In this document: positions 35,519 through 45,417 of the stretch, piece after piece | Numbering within the stretch: the first letter of the stretch is position 1 | How the letters are laid out: each line of letters opens with the position of its first letter | Assembly (NCBI GenBank): GCA_905182455.1 | Contig: CAJJBJ010000001.1 | Span: 107,501-167,899, forward strand | From: an uncultured Planktomarina sp. | GTDB taxonomy: Bacteria > Pseudomonadota > Alphaproteobacteria > Rhodobacterales > Rhodobacteraceae | Length of the DNA stretch: 60,399 nt | Direction of reading: 5' to 3' | Notes under the pieces: model-generated | The model's database searches: none | What the model saw: only the letters and a program-made list of their open reading frames with translations | Told to the model about the DNA's origin: nothing | Position numbers and translations under genes: made by a program

Positions 35519-37105
35519 TCAATGCTTAAAATGCCTCATGCCTGTGAATACCATTGCGAGGCCGGCCGCATCGGCGGCGGCAATCACCTCGTCATCGCGC
35601 ATCGAGCCACCCGGTTGGATCAGTGCGGTTGCACCTGCCTCTGCTGCGGTCACAAGACCGTCTGCGAAGGGAAAAAACGCATCGGATGCTACAACTGAAC
35701 CATGGGTCAGTGGCGCATCGAGGCCCAAGACTTCGGCCATATCCTGCGCTTTACGCGCGGCAATTCGGGTGCTGTCCACGCGGCTCATTTGCCCAGCACC
35801 AATACCAACCGTTGCACCATCTTTCACATAGACAATCGCATTCGATTTCACATGTTTGGCCACCTTCCACGCAAACAACATATCGCTCAGCTCTTGCGGG
35901 CTTGGGGCACGTTTGGTGACGACTTTAAGATCACTGGGCAATACCTGCCCCACATCTTTGTCTTGCACTAAATAGCCGCCAGAGACCTGACGAATGGTTT
36001 GACTAACAGCCGTCACATCCGGCAACGACCCCATGGTCAAAAGACGCAGGTTTTTCTTTTGAGCGAAGATACGGCGTGCATCTTCATCAGCGTCAGGGGC
36101 AATAACGACCTCTGTGAAAATCTTGCAAATCTCAGCGGCTGTGGCGCCGTCCAAGGTTTGGTTCAACGCAATAATGCCACCAAAAGCACTGGTTTGATCA
36201 CATTGAAACGCGGCCTGATAGGCTTCGAGCAAGCTGGAGGCTTGGCTCACACCGCAAGGATTGGCGTGTTTAACAATTACGCAGGCCGGGCCATTGGCCG
36301 GATCAAATTCAGCCACCAGCTCAACCGCTGCATCGGTGTCGTTGATGTTGTTGTAAGACAGCTCTTTGCCCTGATGCTGCACTGCTGTAGCGATGCCCGG
36401 GCGCGCTTGACCGTCTGTGTAAAACGCCGCCGACTGATGCGGGTTCTCACCATAGCGCAGGGTTTGGGCCAAAGTGCCAGCAACCGCTTTACGGCGTGGA
36501 GTAACTTCAAGCGTTTTTGCCATCCAGTTTGAAACGGCAGAATCATAGGCCGCGGTGCGCGCATAGGCATTCAACGCCAATTTTTGACGGAAGCTATAGG
36601 TTATAGCACCGTTGTTCTCGGTCAACTCAGCCAACAGGGCGTCATAATCTTGGGTGTCCGTGACCACAGCGACAAACCCATGGTTTTTGGCTGCGGCCCG
36701 AATCATCGCCGGCCCGCCAATATCAATATTCTCAATCGCCGTGTCATAATCTGCGCCTTTGGCGACTGTTTCCTCAAAGGGGTAAAGGTTCACCACCAAA
36801 AGATCGATGCCCGCAATACCGTGCTTTTGCATCGCAGCCAGATGCTCAGGATTGTCTCGCAGGGCCAACAACCCACCATGCACATTTGGATGGAGAGTTT
36901 TGACCCGCCCATCCATCATCTCTGGAAATCCAGTCACAGAAGCCACATCGATCACTGTGAGCCCAGCATCGCGCAAAGCTTTGGCAGAACCGCCAGTTGA
37001 CAGCAATTCAACACCGCGATCTGCAAGCGCGCGCCCAAGGTCCAACAGACCGGTTTTGTCAGATACGGAAATAAGGGCGCGTTTGAGATCTACGAACTGT
37101 GTCAT
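35519..37105 (-). CDS. purH: Bifunctional AICAR formyltransferase/IMP cyclohydrolase PurH
   Basis: Last two steps of de novo IMP synthesis. 528 residues. The N-terminal cyclohydrolase (MGS-like) domain begins [18 protein letters not shown], with [13 protein letters not shown] and [14 protein letters not shown]. The C-terminal formyltransferase domain contains [14 protein letters not shown], the catalytic KHANPCG and SDAFFPFAD. It lies downstream of the heparinase-family gene and directly upstream of lspA, a fixed order in Rhodobacterales as I recall. Confidence 0.97.
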   Translation of the reverse strand: MTQFVDLKRALISVSDKTGLLDLGRALADRGVELLSTGGSAKALRDAGLTVIDVASVTGFPEMMDGRVKTLHPNVHGGLLALRDNPEHLAAMQKHGIAGIDLLVVNLYPFEETVAKGADYDTAIENIDIGGPAMIRAAAKNHGFVAVVTDTQDYDALLAELTENNGAITYSFRQKLALNAYARTAAYDSAVSNWMAKTLEVTPRRKAVAGTLAQTLRYGENPHQSAAFYTDGQARPGIATAVQHQGKELSYNNINDTDAAVELVAEFDPANGPACVIVKHANPCGVSQASSLLEAYQAAFQCDQTSAFGGIIALNQTLDGATAAEICKIFTEVVIAPDADEDARRIFAQKKNLRLLTMGSLPDVTAVSQTIRQVSGGYLVQDKDVGQVLPSDLKVVTKRAPSPQELSDMLFAWKVAKHVKSNAIVYVKDGATVGIGAGQMSRVDSTRIAARKAQDMAEVLGLDAPLTHGSVVASDAFFPFADGLVTAAEAGATALIQPGGSMRDDEVIAAADAAGLAMVFTGMRHFKH

Positions 37106-37146
37106 TGGTCATCCTAATAATATGCCACGACCGACGGCGTAGCTTC

Positions 37147-38857
37147 TTAGGCCGCCTTTTGAGGGTTTTCGCTTGCTTTGGCCAGTGACCAACGGACGCG
37201 GGTGGTAATTTCTTTGACCTCACCTGACAAAACAATTTGCGCTGTAGGGCGCGGATGCACCCGACCTTCCTCAAAATAAACACTTTCTTCCAAAGACAAC
37301 TCAACAAGCCCCTGATAACGAAACACCCATACATCGCCATTGATTAGCAACAAAGAGACCGAAGCACCGTCGGAATCCAAACTGGCCGCCACATCCGGGT
37401 GCAAGTGAAAGCGAACCGAAGTGTAGCGAAATCCCCATGTGACCTTCCCCCGAATAGCATAAAATCGCTTCATATCCTGAGTATCTGGAGCGTAAAGCTT
37501 ATCTTCTCCCACTAAGCCTTTGCTATCGACCGGTAGATCCTAGTGTGCGCGCATGTAGCAAACCATGGCTGCTTTGGTACCCATTATGGCTCACCCTGCA
37601 AGCGCATACCGTCAACGGCACGGGTTTTGTGGCCTGTAACAGTATCGTAGGTGCGTCTTTCAGCGCTCGACCCTTGCCCTTTTTAGCCGGGGCAAAAGCT
37701 GAGGATGATAATCCATTAATTCCCAATGTGGCGTGAGAAGCAGTTACACGGCCAGCCAAGTGCCAATCAACACCAAAACACAAGCCAGAACCACAGTTCA
37801 CAATCACCCGATTGCGCCCCACAGACAGCTCAAAGGCACAGGTTGAAGCATGCCCTTCAAACTTTGAAAGGCCTAAGGGCGGTGGGGCCGCATCTACGAT
37901 AAGGCTGGTGGCCCCGGCGTTCAGGCGCGCAAATCCCATTGCTCCGTCTTGCGGGATTGAAGGCCGCACGCCCGACACCGCAAGTGCTTGATCCAACATA
38001 TGCTCACTGCCCTGTCCCCCACCGTGGAATCGCGCCAATGTCCCATCCCCGTGACGCAAGCTGCGCAGAACCGGGGCAATAGTTGTGATTGTAGTGGCCA
38101 AGACCTCAGGGATCAGTGTGTTGCTCTGATCCAAAGTATACTTGACCCAGGCCAGCAGGCCAAAAATCTTTAAAAGTTCCTCAGGATTACGCGAGTTTAT
38201 TCCGCCATCCACATCAATTTGAGTTTTACATTCCAGCGCAAGCGCGCTCAAAGCGGGCGCCATAAGCGATCCCATCCCAATCAATGATTGCGCAGCGCCA
38301 ACCAGAGCACATAAGGCTTCAAACCGCGCCCGGCCCGGTTGCAATTGCCGCCAAGACTTTGCCAGAAATAGGGTTTGAATGGCCATCGAATGGAAAACCT
38401 TCGCCTGCCGTCCTTCGGATAGTTTGTTCATGAGAAAGGAAGAATGATTAATCAAGCGGATCAACCGCCAGCCCGTCAGATCCGCACTCCAACCCGACCC
38501 CTTACCCATGCCAAACCCAGAAATCCAATCCAGCACCCAGCTTTGTGCTTTGTATTTAGCAGCCTGGTCTCCCAGCGCGGCCAAATCATCCAGCCAGCCA
38601 AAGCCTTGCAACTCTGTGGCGAATAACTCCGACGGCGGCGACTGGCTCCAAATTGAGTTTTCCCCGACATCCATCATATGACCGGTGATCAAAACCTTGC
38701 CAGAAACCAACTGCTGCCCACGCTCAAAATCGCCAATCGTCCATGGTTCGGGCGCAGTGACCAAACCAATAGCAGGCTTAGACCAAACGGCCCTGCGCAA
38801 AAGCCAGCGATACTTGAGTTGGGTTATCCAAGACAACCGATGTGGACGTTTTTTCAC
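37147..38857 (-). pseudogene. Heparinase II/III-family protein interrupted by an apparent one-base insertion
   Basis: The first frame (37523-38857, 444 codons) starts MKKRPHRLSWITQLKYR and ends abnormally after LLHARTLGSTGR. The second (from 37512) resumes with GEDKLYAPDTQDMKRFY and FHLHPDVAASLD and ends ASENPQKAA. Dropping one base from the GG of CTAGGATC (CC at 37539-37540) joins them as ARTLDLPVDSKGLVGEDKL, which fits the family. The restored protein of about 570 residues has the usual size for this family upstream of purH; members are alginate/heparinase-fold lyases of unproven substrate. Sequencing error or recent mutation. Confidence 0.8.
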
Positions 38858-38936
38858 GGGAGCACGCGACCTTAAATTGTCACTGTTTCATACCTATTAT
38901 ATGTTGAAATACGCTCCGGTGTCACCCAGAAATTTC

Positions 38937-40271
38937 TCAAGCAACCCGGTTCATTCGGATAATGTAGAATCCATCCATGCCGCCACGATCAGCCCAATAG
39001 TCTGGCCGCAGGCGATATCCACCTTCTTCTGTGCGCCATTCGGCCTCCATACCTTTCGGAACTGATGTATCAACCACAAAATCCTTATGGGCTTCCAAAA
39101 AGCTTTCTGCCTGCACTTCACCCTCATCTGGGATCAAAGAACAGGTACAAAACACCAAACGTCCGCCGGGTTTCACGCGTCGTGCAGCCGCAGACAGCAT
39201 TTCAGCCTGCAGTCCGATCAGCTCAGAGATTCCAGTGCCATCCTTCGCAAAGGGCAGATCTGGGTGACGCCGAATTGTGCCAGTAGCCGAGCAAGGCGCA
39301 TCGAGCAAGACCGCATCGAACTGCCGCTCATCTTGCCATTCCAACACATTGGCAATCACCAGGTCAGCTTTCAATTTGGTGCGCGCAAGATTTTCTGCAA
39401 CCCGTTCCATTCGGCTGGCCGAAATATCCAGGGACGTGACCTCAGCGCCGGCCAGAGCCATCTGCATGGTTTTGCCACCTGGGGCCGCGCAGACATCCAA
39501 CACAGCCTCTCCAGGCTTCAGCGCCAGCCAAGCCGCAGGCCAAGAGGCCGCTGCATCCTGCACCCACCATTTGCCATCGCCAAAACCTGGGAGAGCAGAA
39601 ATTTGGCCCATATCGTCCAGACGCACTGAGCCATTGGGCAGAACAGTGCCACCCAAAGTTTCGGCCCATGACTGCGGATCAGAGGTCACAGTCAGATCCA
39701 CTGGCGCACCGCGCATATGTGCCGTTTCCATCGCCATAATCGTGCCATTGCCATAGGCTTCGCGCAACGGATTGCGCAGCCATTTTGGCATCATCTGCAC
39801 AGGAGATTTGTCCCACTTTCCGGACACATCAGCGACAGCTTTGCGCAACACTGCATTGATCAAACCCTTGTAAGGGCGGGTTTGGCCGCTTGATGCACAA
39901 ATAGAAACCAAATCATTCACAACCGCATGGGCTGGGGCGCCAAGACCCACAATCTCAACGACACCCAAACGTAATATATTTAAAACTTCCACCGCTGGCA
40001 GCTTAGCCAAATGCGGCCGCAACGCCCGATCCGCCCGACCAACGTGACGCAGCGTATGGGTGGCAAGCCGCTGAGTGCGGGCCCGATCTTCAGGGGCCAA
40101 AGCCTTAAATTCATCGGTTTTTGTCATCTCAGAGAGCTGTTTTTGCTCCGTCATCACCCCGTTCAAGATACGGATCGCAGCAAGGCGAGCGACGTTCAAA
40201 ACAAGTCGTTTCTCCGTCTTGCCAGCCAGAGAAGTTCCGGGGCGACCTGAATTTTGCGGGGGGCGGGGCAT
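38937..40271 (-). CDS. rsmB: 16S rRNA m5C967 methyltransferase RsmB (RsmB/NOP family)
   Basis: 444 residues: an N-terminal NusB-like RNA-binding domain (about 25-160), then a SAM-dependent methyltransferase domain with VLDVCAAPGGKTMQMA (SAM motif I), the substrate motif DAPCSATGTIRRHPD, and the catalytic cysteine in FCTCSLIPDEGE. Methylates C967 of 16S rRNA in E. coli; the exact base here is inferred. The start at 40271 opens with a Pro-rich MPRPPQNSGRP; a later start cannot be excluded. Divergent from the DUF1674 gene. Confidence 0.9.
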   Translation of the reverse strand: MPRPPQNSGRPGTSLAGKTEKRLVLNVARLAAIRILNGVMTEQKQLSEMTKTDEFKALAPEDRARTQRLATHTLRHVGRADRALRPHLAKLPAVEVLNILRLGVVEIVGLGAPAHAVVNDLVSICASSGQTRPYKGLINAVLRKAVADVSGKWDKSPVQMMPKWLRNPLREAYGNGTIMAMETAHMRGAPVDLTVTSDPQSWAETLGGTVLPNGSVRLDDMGQISALPGFGDGKWWVQDAAASWPAAWLALKPGEAVLDVCAAPGGKTMQMALAGAEVTSLDISASRMERVAENLARTKLKADLVIANVLEWQDERQFDAVLLDAPCSATGTIRRHPDLPFAKDGTGISELIGLQAEMLSAAARRVKPGGRLVFCTCSLIPDEGEVQAESFLEAHKDFVVDTSVPKGMEAEWRTEEGGYRLRPDYWADRGGMDGFYIIRMNRVA

Positions 40272-40314
40272 GAGCTATCCTTGCGATCTGATGAAAGCGG
40301 CGTATATCAGCCTT

Positions 40315-40494
40315 ATGACAGAAAACAAGAAACTCGATCTTAATGCTGCCGCCGCACGCGCGATGGCGGAAGCTGAAGCACGCAAAGCGGCTCAGCCCAG
40401 TACAGAAATGCCACGTGAATTGGGCGGTAGAGACGGACCCGAGCCCGTGCGCTTTGGTGATTGGGAGCGTAAAGGTATTGCGGTCGATTTCTAA
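40315..40494 (+). CDS. DUF1674 protein (succinate dehydrogenase assembly factor 4-like)
   Basis: 59-residue protein starting MTENKKLDLNAAAARAMAEA, with the diagnostic C-terminal block ELGGRDGPEPVRFGDWERKG and ending VDF. The DUF1674 family includes SDHAF4/Sdh8, which helps flavinated succinate dehydrogenase assemble in mitochondria; bacterial members are presumed alike. An in-frame ATG at 40291 gives a longer alternative. It stands divergent from rsmB and 20 bases from the convergent small secreted-protein gene. Confidence 0.88.
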   Translation: MTENKKLDLNAAAARAMAEAEARKAAQPSTEMPRELGGRDGPEPVRFGDWERKGIAVDF

Positions 40495-40514
40495 ACCGGA
40501 TTGAAATCGATCAC

Positions 40515-40868
40515 TTATTTAAGTGAAAAACGAGCGCTGGGCCCCGTTCCGCGATCACTGGTGAATTCGATTTTACCGAAATCCAGCACCACCTCCTGAC
40601 AATTTGGTCCGAGATCCCGAGTGCCCCAAGTTAAAGTGCGACAAAAATATCCTTCTTCCCACCGCCAGAGCCCGGTCACCAGGCGCCCGAAGCCCTTACC
40701 CTCGATCCGCCCGTCTTCATAGATCCGGAGTCGCACTCCAAACAGGGCCAATCCGAGCGTTTTGTCTAAAACAGAGTCCAGGAAAGTTGCGCTGTCCAAG
40801 ATTCGATCCTGTGCCGAAGCGGAGGAGGCAAATACAGCCAACACCAAAGATAGAATTTTGCCGCGCAT
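40515..40868 (-). CDS. Small secreted hypothetical protein upstream-of-dapB neighbour
   Basis: 117 residues with a signal peptide (MRGKILSLVLAVFASSASAQ). The mature domain of about 97 residues has GVRLRIYEDGRIEGKGFGR, LWRWEEGYFCRT and PNCQEVVLDFGKIEF; its two cysteines could form a disulfide. AGGA lies five bases before the ATG at 40868. I do not recognise the family. In Rhodobacterales proteins at this position are sometimes called dihydrodipicolinate reductase-like, evidently by proximity to dapB, and nothing in the sequence supports that. It is the second gene after dapB on the same strand, 55 bases downstream. Confidence 0.75.
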   Translation of the reverse strand: MRGKILSLVLAVFASSASAQDRILDSATFLDSVLDKTLGLALFGVRLRIYEDGRIEGKGFGRLVTGLWRWEEGYFCRTLTWGTRDLGPNCQEVVLDFGKIEFTSDRGTGPSARFSLK

Positions 40869-40923
40869 GTCAGTCCTGACCGGATGGGTTAAAAGCAATA
40901 TACGCTTCAATTTTAGATTTGGA

Positions 40924-41733
40924 TCACAGACCTAGCACATCCATCATATTGTAGTGCCCAGGCTTTTGGGTTTGACCCCATAGGGCTGCTTTCAATGCTC
41001 CACGCGCGAATATACCGCGATCTGTGGCCATATGGCGCAAAATGATCCGTTCGCCCGCGGCTGCGAACAGCACATCATGCTCCCCCACGATATCGCCACC
41101 ACGAATCGCTGTGAATCCGATGTCACCACGATTGCGCGCACCGGTTATGCCATCTCGGCCACTGTCGCGCACTTCCGCAAGTTGGACACCACGGCCGGCC
41201 GCCGCTGCTTCGCCCAGCATCAAAGCCGTGCCCGATGGCGCATCAACCTTGTGGTGATGATGCGCTTCGATGATTTCGATATCAAAATCTGCATCGAGTG
41301 CCGCCGCGACTTTTTCGGTCAATTTGGTCAGTAGATTCACGCCCAATGACATATTGCCGGCCCTTACGATCACCGCATGACGGCTGGCGGGTTCCAATTG
41401 CGCAATTTCCGCATCGCTCATACCGGTTGTGCCAATCACATGCACAGCGCGCGCTTGAGCGGCTAAGGCTGCGAATTCAAGCGTGGCGCTGGGCGCGGTG
41501 AAATCAATCACGGCCTGAGAGATGGCAAAGGCCTCCAACGGATCATCGGTGACAATCACACCATTGGCCTGGCTCCCCATTGCCTCTCCCACGTCACGGC
41601 CCACCCAAGGATGGCCTGACCGCTCAACTGCACCTACAAGACGGGCACGATCGCTATCCAAAACAGTTTTGAGCAGCATCTGCCCCATGCGGCCGGATGC
41701 GCCGGTGATGGTAATTCCTGGGATTTCAGCCAT
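40924..41733 (-). CDS. dapB: 4-hydroxy-tetrahydrodipicolinate reductase
   Basis: Diaminopimelate/lysine pathway enzyme, 269 residues. The N-terminal motif is [29 protein letters not shown], the catalytic [20 protein letters not shown] and [17 protein letters not shown] are diagnostic. The start at 41733 (MAEIPGITI) is supported by GGAGA five bases upstream; the longer frame is not. Divergent from rbfA, with 78 bases between starts. Confidence 0.96.
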   Translation of the reverse strand: MAEIPGITITGASGRMGQMLLKTVLDSDRARLVGAVERSGHPWVGRDVGEAMGSQANGVIVTDDPLEAFAISQAVIDFTAPSATLEFAALAAQARAVHVIGTTGMSDAEIAQLEPASRHAVIVRAGNMSLGVNLLTKLTEKVAAALDADFDIEIIEAHHHHKVDAPSGTALMLGEAAAAGRGVQLAEVRDSGRDGITGARNRGDIGFTAIRGGDIVGEHDVLFAAAGERIILRHMATDRGIFARGALKAALWGQTQKPGHYNMMDVLGL

Positions 41734-41811
41734 GACATTCTCCTTTGACATGTATTTGGCGGAAAGTTTTGCCACTTGCAAACCTATTGGCACAGGGCCT
41801 ATGTCCCAGAT

Positions 41812-42258
41812 ATGGCAAAAAACAGATCATATCAAAAATCAGGCCCGTCTCAACGGCAGCTTAAAGTGGGTGAAGTTATCCGCCGTACCCTCTCAGAAAT
41901 TCTGGCGAGGGATGAAATTCACGATTCTGATTTGAACCAGATTTCCATCACCGTCTCTGAAGTCACCACCTCTCCAGATCTGCAAATCGCGACCGTGTAC
42001 GTCATGCCCTTGGGCGGCAATCTTTATGACGAGACCATCGCGGCTTTGGCCCGCAACAAGGGTCAAATGCGCAGCATCGTTGGCCGCAGGGCTGGGCTAA
42101 AATTTGCGCCCGACCTTCGGTTTCGTATCGATGAGACCTTTGACCGGATGGACAGCACCCGCGCGCTGTTTGACCGCGAAGAAGTGCGGCGCGATCTTGA
42201 CCCGGCCACGGAGCCTGACACCGCGCCAGAGCCTGACAACACATCAAACACAGATTGA
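41812..42258 (+). CDS. rbfA: Ribosome-binding factor A
   Basis: 30S maturation factor, 148 residues, with KH-like fold. The typical start region is [19 protein letters not shown], then [19 protein letters not shown] and the C-terminal [20 protein letters not shown]. An acidic, Pro/Thr-rich tail ([14 protein letters not shown]) follows. The start is at 41812 (MAKNRSYQ). Followed by truB after 51 bases, the usual rbfA-truB pair. Confidence 0.93.
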   Translation: MAKNRSYQKSGPSQRQLKVGEVIRRTLSEILARDEIHDSDLNQISITVSEVTTSPDLQIATVYVMPLGGNLYDETIAALARNKGQMRSIVGRRAGLKFAPDLRFRIDETFDRMDSTRALFDREEVRRDLDPATEPDTAPEPDNTSNTD

Positions 42259-42309
42259 TCTGTAGCGCGCATAGCGCTAGGGCAGCCGCCTGCAACTTAA
42301 GAGGGCATC

Positions 42310-43221
42310 ATGGGACGTACACGCAAAGGCCACGATATTTCGGGTTGGGTCATCGTTGACAAACCCGCAGGCCTCACTAGCACAGCAGTGGTCAATAAAG
42401 TCCGCTGGGCCTTTGATGCCAAAAAAGCCGGCCATGCAGGCACGCTTGATCCAGAAGCGACCGGGCTTTTGGCCGTGGCTTTGGGGGAGGCTACGAAAAC
42501 CATTCCCTATATTACCGATGCAACCAAGGCCTATGAGTTCACCATCAACCTTGGGTCCGCCACCAATACCGATGATGCAGAGGGCGAAGTGATCGCCACC
42601 TCTGATCTGCGGCCCAGCGATGCTCAGATTGTCGAAGGCATGCAAGGGTTTTTGGGCGAAATTATGCAGGTGCCGCCGCAATTTTCTGCGGTGAAAATCG
42701 ATGGCCAACGCGCCTACAAGCTGGCCCGCGCTGGTGAACAGATTGAGATCGCGGCCCGCCCGCTTTTGGTCGAAGAGCTGATCTTGGCAGATAGACCCAC
42801 CCCCGACACAGCCGTGCTCGAAATGACTTGCGGCAAAGGCGGTTATGTGCGCGCGATTGCGCGAGATTTGGGCGCAGTTTTAGGCTGTTATGGTCATGTA
42901 GCGCATTTGCGGCGCATCTGGTCTGGCCCGTTTGATCTGGAACATGCGGTGACGTTGGAGCAGATTGAGTCCTTCGCCAAAACCGCCGGGATTGGTCAAT
43001 TCCTGCGCCCCTTAGAAGTGGGTCTCACCGATCTACCACAAGGCACCACCAATGCGGAAGGAGCCGCCAAGCTGCGCAATGGCAACCCGGCGATCTGCTT
43101 TACCAATGCGGAATATGGCGATGAAATTTGGGTGAGCTATAAGGGCAAAGCCCAAGCGATTGGCCGCTATAAATCCGGCGAAATCCACCCGGCCCGGGTG
43201 ATCTTGCAGCACGAATCCTGA
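42310..43221 (+). CDS. truB: tRNA pseudouridine(55) synthase TruB
   Basis: 303 residues. [20 protein letters not shown] opens the fold. The catalytic aspartate is in [19 protein letters not shown], and [18 protein letters not shown] and [13 protein letters not shown] are further family blocks. Makes Psi55 in the T-loop of tRNAs. Preceded by rbfA on the same strand; a weak stem-loop lies 68 bases after its stop. Confidence 0.96.
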   Translation: MGRTRKGHDISGWVIVDKPAGLTSTAVVNKVRWAFDAKKAGHAGTLDPEATGLLAVALGEATKTIPYITDATKAYEFTINLGSATNTDDAEGEVIATSDLRPSDAQIVEGMQGFLGEIMQVPPQFSAVKIDGQRAYKLARAGEQIEIAARPLLVEELILADRPTPDTAVLEMTCGKGGYVRAIARDLGAVLGCYGHVAHLRRIWSGPFDLEHAVTLEQIESFAKTAGIGQFLRPLEVGLTDLPQGTTNAEGAAKLRNGNPAICFTNAEYGDEIWVSYKGKAQAIGRYKSGEIHPARVILQHES

Positions 43222-43288
43222 GCCATAGGCCCTCGACCCAGCGCTGGTCTGGATCGCTGGTTCCTCATTCGACCACAAGATCAATTTC

Positions 43289-43310
43289 AGCCAGGGAATC
43301 TCGGCTGGCT
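43289..43310 (+). terminator. Weak stem-loop after truB in a 273-base intergenic stretch
   Basis: AGCCAG and CTGGCT flank a ten-base loop, then TTG. It could end the rbfA-truB transcript. The rest of 43222-43494 shows no convincing gene; it is the likely promoter region of the DUF1643 gene. Confidence 0.35.
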
Positions 43311-43494
43311 TTGCATTCTACTCTTGGATCTCTGTTATCTCATCTGCTTAAATGTACCGCGCATCAATATGCTGAAATTATGCTTGTAATCAGTAGGTTT
43401 AGAAATATATTTCCCCATCCTGATCGCTCTAGCTTCCCGATCCCAGGCATCCTCTGTCTCTTGATCTCTCCTGTGCAATCGCTCACCATAGGCC

Positions 43495-44001
43495 ATGATT
43501 ACCAGATCACATACCAAGGGCGATGCGCCCAGCTTTGCGGTTTATTCAGATTGCGAGCGGTATCGCTATGCTCTCACCCGCGTTTGGGATCCCGCTGGCA
43601 CCAAGGTTGCCTTCGTCATGCTCAACCCCTCCACCGCCACCGAGGTGCAGAATGATCCCACCGTTGAACGCTGCGAGCGTAGGGCGCGGACCTTGGGCTT
43701 TGGCGGGTTTCGGGTGACCAATATATTTGCATGGCGCGACACGGATCCACACAACATGCGGGCGGCGAAATCCCCCATCGGCCCCGAGAATGATACCGCC
43801 ATCCAAGAGGCCTGCGCTTGGGCCGATCAGGTGATTGCCGCTTGGGGTACCCATGGCGCCTATCTGGATCGCAGCGCACAGGTGACTGAGCTGTTGCGCG
43901 ACTGCGGCAAGCCTCTGTTGCATTTGGGCCTATCCAAGCAAGGCCATCCCAAACATCCATTGTATATCGCCTACACACAACAGCCGGAGATTTGGACATG
44001 A
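43495..44001 (+). CDS. DUF1643 domain-containing protein
   Basis: 168 residues with the DUF1643 blocks YRYALTRVWDPAGTKVAFVM, LNPSTATEVQNDPTVERCER, GFRVTNIFAWRDTDPH and the ending GHPKHPLYI. Function unknown; the family is widespread in marine alphaproteobacteria. No Shine-Dalgarno is obvious at this ATG. Its stop overlaps the alpha/beta hydrolase start by ATGA. Confidence 0.87.
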   Translation: MITRSHTKGDAPSFAVYSDCERYRYALTRVWDPAGTKVAFVMLNPSTATEVQNDPTVERCERRARTLGFGGFRVTNIFAWRDTDPHNMRAAKSPIGPENDTAIQEACAWADQVIAAWGTHGAYLDRSAQVTELLRDCGKPLLHLGLSKQGHPKHPLYIAYTQQPEIWT

Positions 44002-44882
44002 TTGCAGGTTTCACAACATCCATTCAGCGCTGCAATGGCGTTGATATCGCCGTTCATAGGGCTGGCAAGGGTACGCCTTTGTTGCTGTTGCATGGCTATC
44101 CGCAAAATCACATGTGCTGGGAACTGGTGGCTCCGCAATTGGCCCTGAACCATGATGTGATCATCCCCGACCTGCGCGGCTATGGTGCCAGCAGCGCACC
44201 TGCAAATGATGCGGGTAATACAACCTATTCCAAGCGGAACATGGCACAGGATATGGCCGATCTGCTCACCGCTCTGGGCATTGCCCGCGCCGATGTCTTG
44301 GGCCATGACCGCGGGGCGCGGGTATCTTATCGCTTTGCCTTGGATCATCCGGACCGGCTTGGCAAGCTGGGCATCATCGAGATTGTCCCGACGGGAGATT
44401 TCTGGGCCAGTTGGACCGCCGATCTCGCTATGGCCGCCTATCACTGGACCTTTCTGGCGCAACCCGCCCCCATGCCCGAGCGGATGATCAGCAGTGACCC
44501 AGATGCCTATGTCGACTGGACGCTCACACAATGGACCCTGAGCCATAGTCTCGACACTTTCTCGCCAGAGGCTTTGGAGAGCTACCGTGCTCAAGCCCGC
44601 GACCCGGCACGCATCCATGCCATGTGCTCGGATTATCGCGCAGGTGCCAGCTTTGATCGCGCCTTAGATCTGCAAGACCAAGCCGAGGGCAAACGTATAG
44701 CAGCACACATTCGGTTTTTATACGGCGCCCACGGGTTTCCGGCCAAAAGTGGCAATGCGGCCGAGCTGTGGCGCGGCTGGGCAGACCATGTGGAGGCGAG
44801 CGTTTGCGAGTCGGGCCATTTCGTGATGGAAGAAAACCCGCAGGCGGTTTTGGATGCATTCGTGCCCTTCTTTGCCGAATAG
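43998..44882 (+). CDS. Alpha/beta hydrolase (haloacetate dehalogenase / epoxide hydrolase-like)
   Basis: 294 residues with the canonical fold. The oxyanion HG motif is LLLLHGYPQNHMCW, a nucleophile aspartate sits in VLGHDRGARVSYR, and a late catalytic His is in SGHFVMEENPQ. Asp in GHDRG is the nucleophile type of fluoroacetate dehalogenases and epoxide hydrolases. The start ATG at 43998 has GGAGA upstream; a TTG six bases earlier is rejected. Coupled to the DUF1643 gene. Substrate unknown. Confidence 0.87.
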   Translation: MIAGFTTSIQRCNGVDIAVHRAGKGTPLLLLHGYPQNHMCWELVAPQLALNHDVIIPDLRGYGASSAPANDAGNTTYSKRNMAQDMADLLTALGIARADVLGHDRGARVSYRFALDHPDRLGKLGIIEIVPTGDFWASWTADLAMAAYHWTFLAQPAPMPERMISSDPDAYVDWTLTQWTLSHSLDTFSPEALESYRAQARDPARIHAMCSDYRAGASFDRALDLQDQAEGKRIAAHIRFLYGAHGFPAKSGNAAELWRGWADHVEASVCESGHFVMEENPQAVLDAFVPFFAE

Positions 44883-45037
44883 CGCGATGATTTTAGCGGG
44901 CATATAAGCCTCTTTCCTTTTGAGATAAAATTTCCTATACGCATCCATCGCTCAGATTCTGGGTGGAGCCTCCACGGGCCTTGCTGGACGACATCCCGGC
45001 CTGCGCCATAACCCTTAACCTTTTAAAGGAGACCCCG
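44883..45037 (+). promoter_or_regulatory. rpsO 5' region with a small hairpin
   Basis: 155 bases from the hydrolase stop to the rpsO ATG. It contains GTGGA-GCC-TCCAC (44971-44983) and further G/C-rich complementary runs before AAAGGAG, the ribosome-binding site. S15 controls its own translation through leader structures in several bacterial groups; this one would be a candidate. Confidence 0.3.
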
Positions 45038-45307
45038 ATGTCGATTACACCTGAAGAAAAAGCACGATTGATGAAAGAATTCGCAATCACCGAGGGCGAC
45101 ACTGGTTCACCCGAAGTACAAGTTGCAATTTTATCCTCACGCATCGCGACTTTGACCGAACATTTCAAAACCCATAAAAAAGACAACCACGGTCGCCGTG
45201 GCTTGTTAAAAATGGTTGCCACACGTCGCAAGTTGCTGGATTATGCCCGCAGCAAAGACGAAGCCCGTTACCAAGGTTTGATCAAACGTTTGGGCCTGCG
45301 CCGCTAA
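45038..45307 (+). CDS. rpsO: 30S ribosomal protein S15
   Basis: 89 residues, full length. [16 protein letters not shown] opens, [17 protein letters not shown] and [19 protein letters not shown] are the conserved rRNA-binding parts, and it ends [19 protein letters not shown] is eight bases before the ATG. It is followed by its own terminator and a transporter gene, with pnp beyond. Confidence 0.97.
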   Translation: MSITPEEKARLMKEFAITEGDTGSPEVQVAILSSRIATLTEHFKTHKKDNHGRRGLLKMVATRRKLLDYARSKDEARYQGLIKRLGLRR

Positions 45308-45330
45308 GCGTCTCCCCTACGACAGATATC

Positions 45331-45360
45331 AAAACCGCATCCTTCGGGTGCGGTTTTTTT
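45331..45360 (+). terminator. Rho-independent terminator of rpsO
   Basis: AAAACCGCA pairs perfectly with TGCGGTTTT around TCCTTCGGG, followed by more T residues, 23 bases after the stop. Confidence 0.92.
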
Positions 45361-45417
45361 GTGTCTAAATTTCGAAAATGACTGGACAATCACTGGGCAG
45401 TCTTTGACACCAGCACC

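Noticed and set aside
43335-43517. 60-codon minus-strand frame between truB and the DUF1643 gene
   Set aside because: No recognisable domain or Shine-Dalgarno, and it overlaps the DUF1643 start; probably chance.
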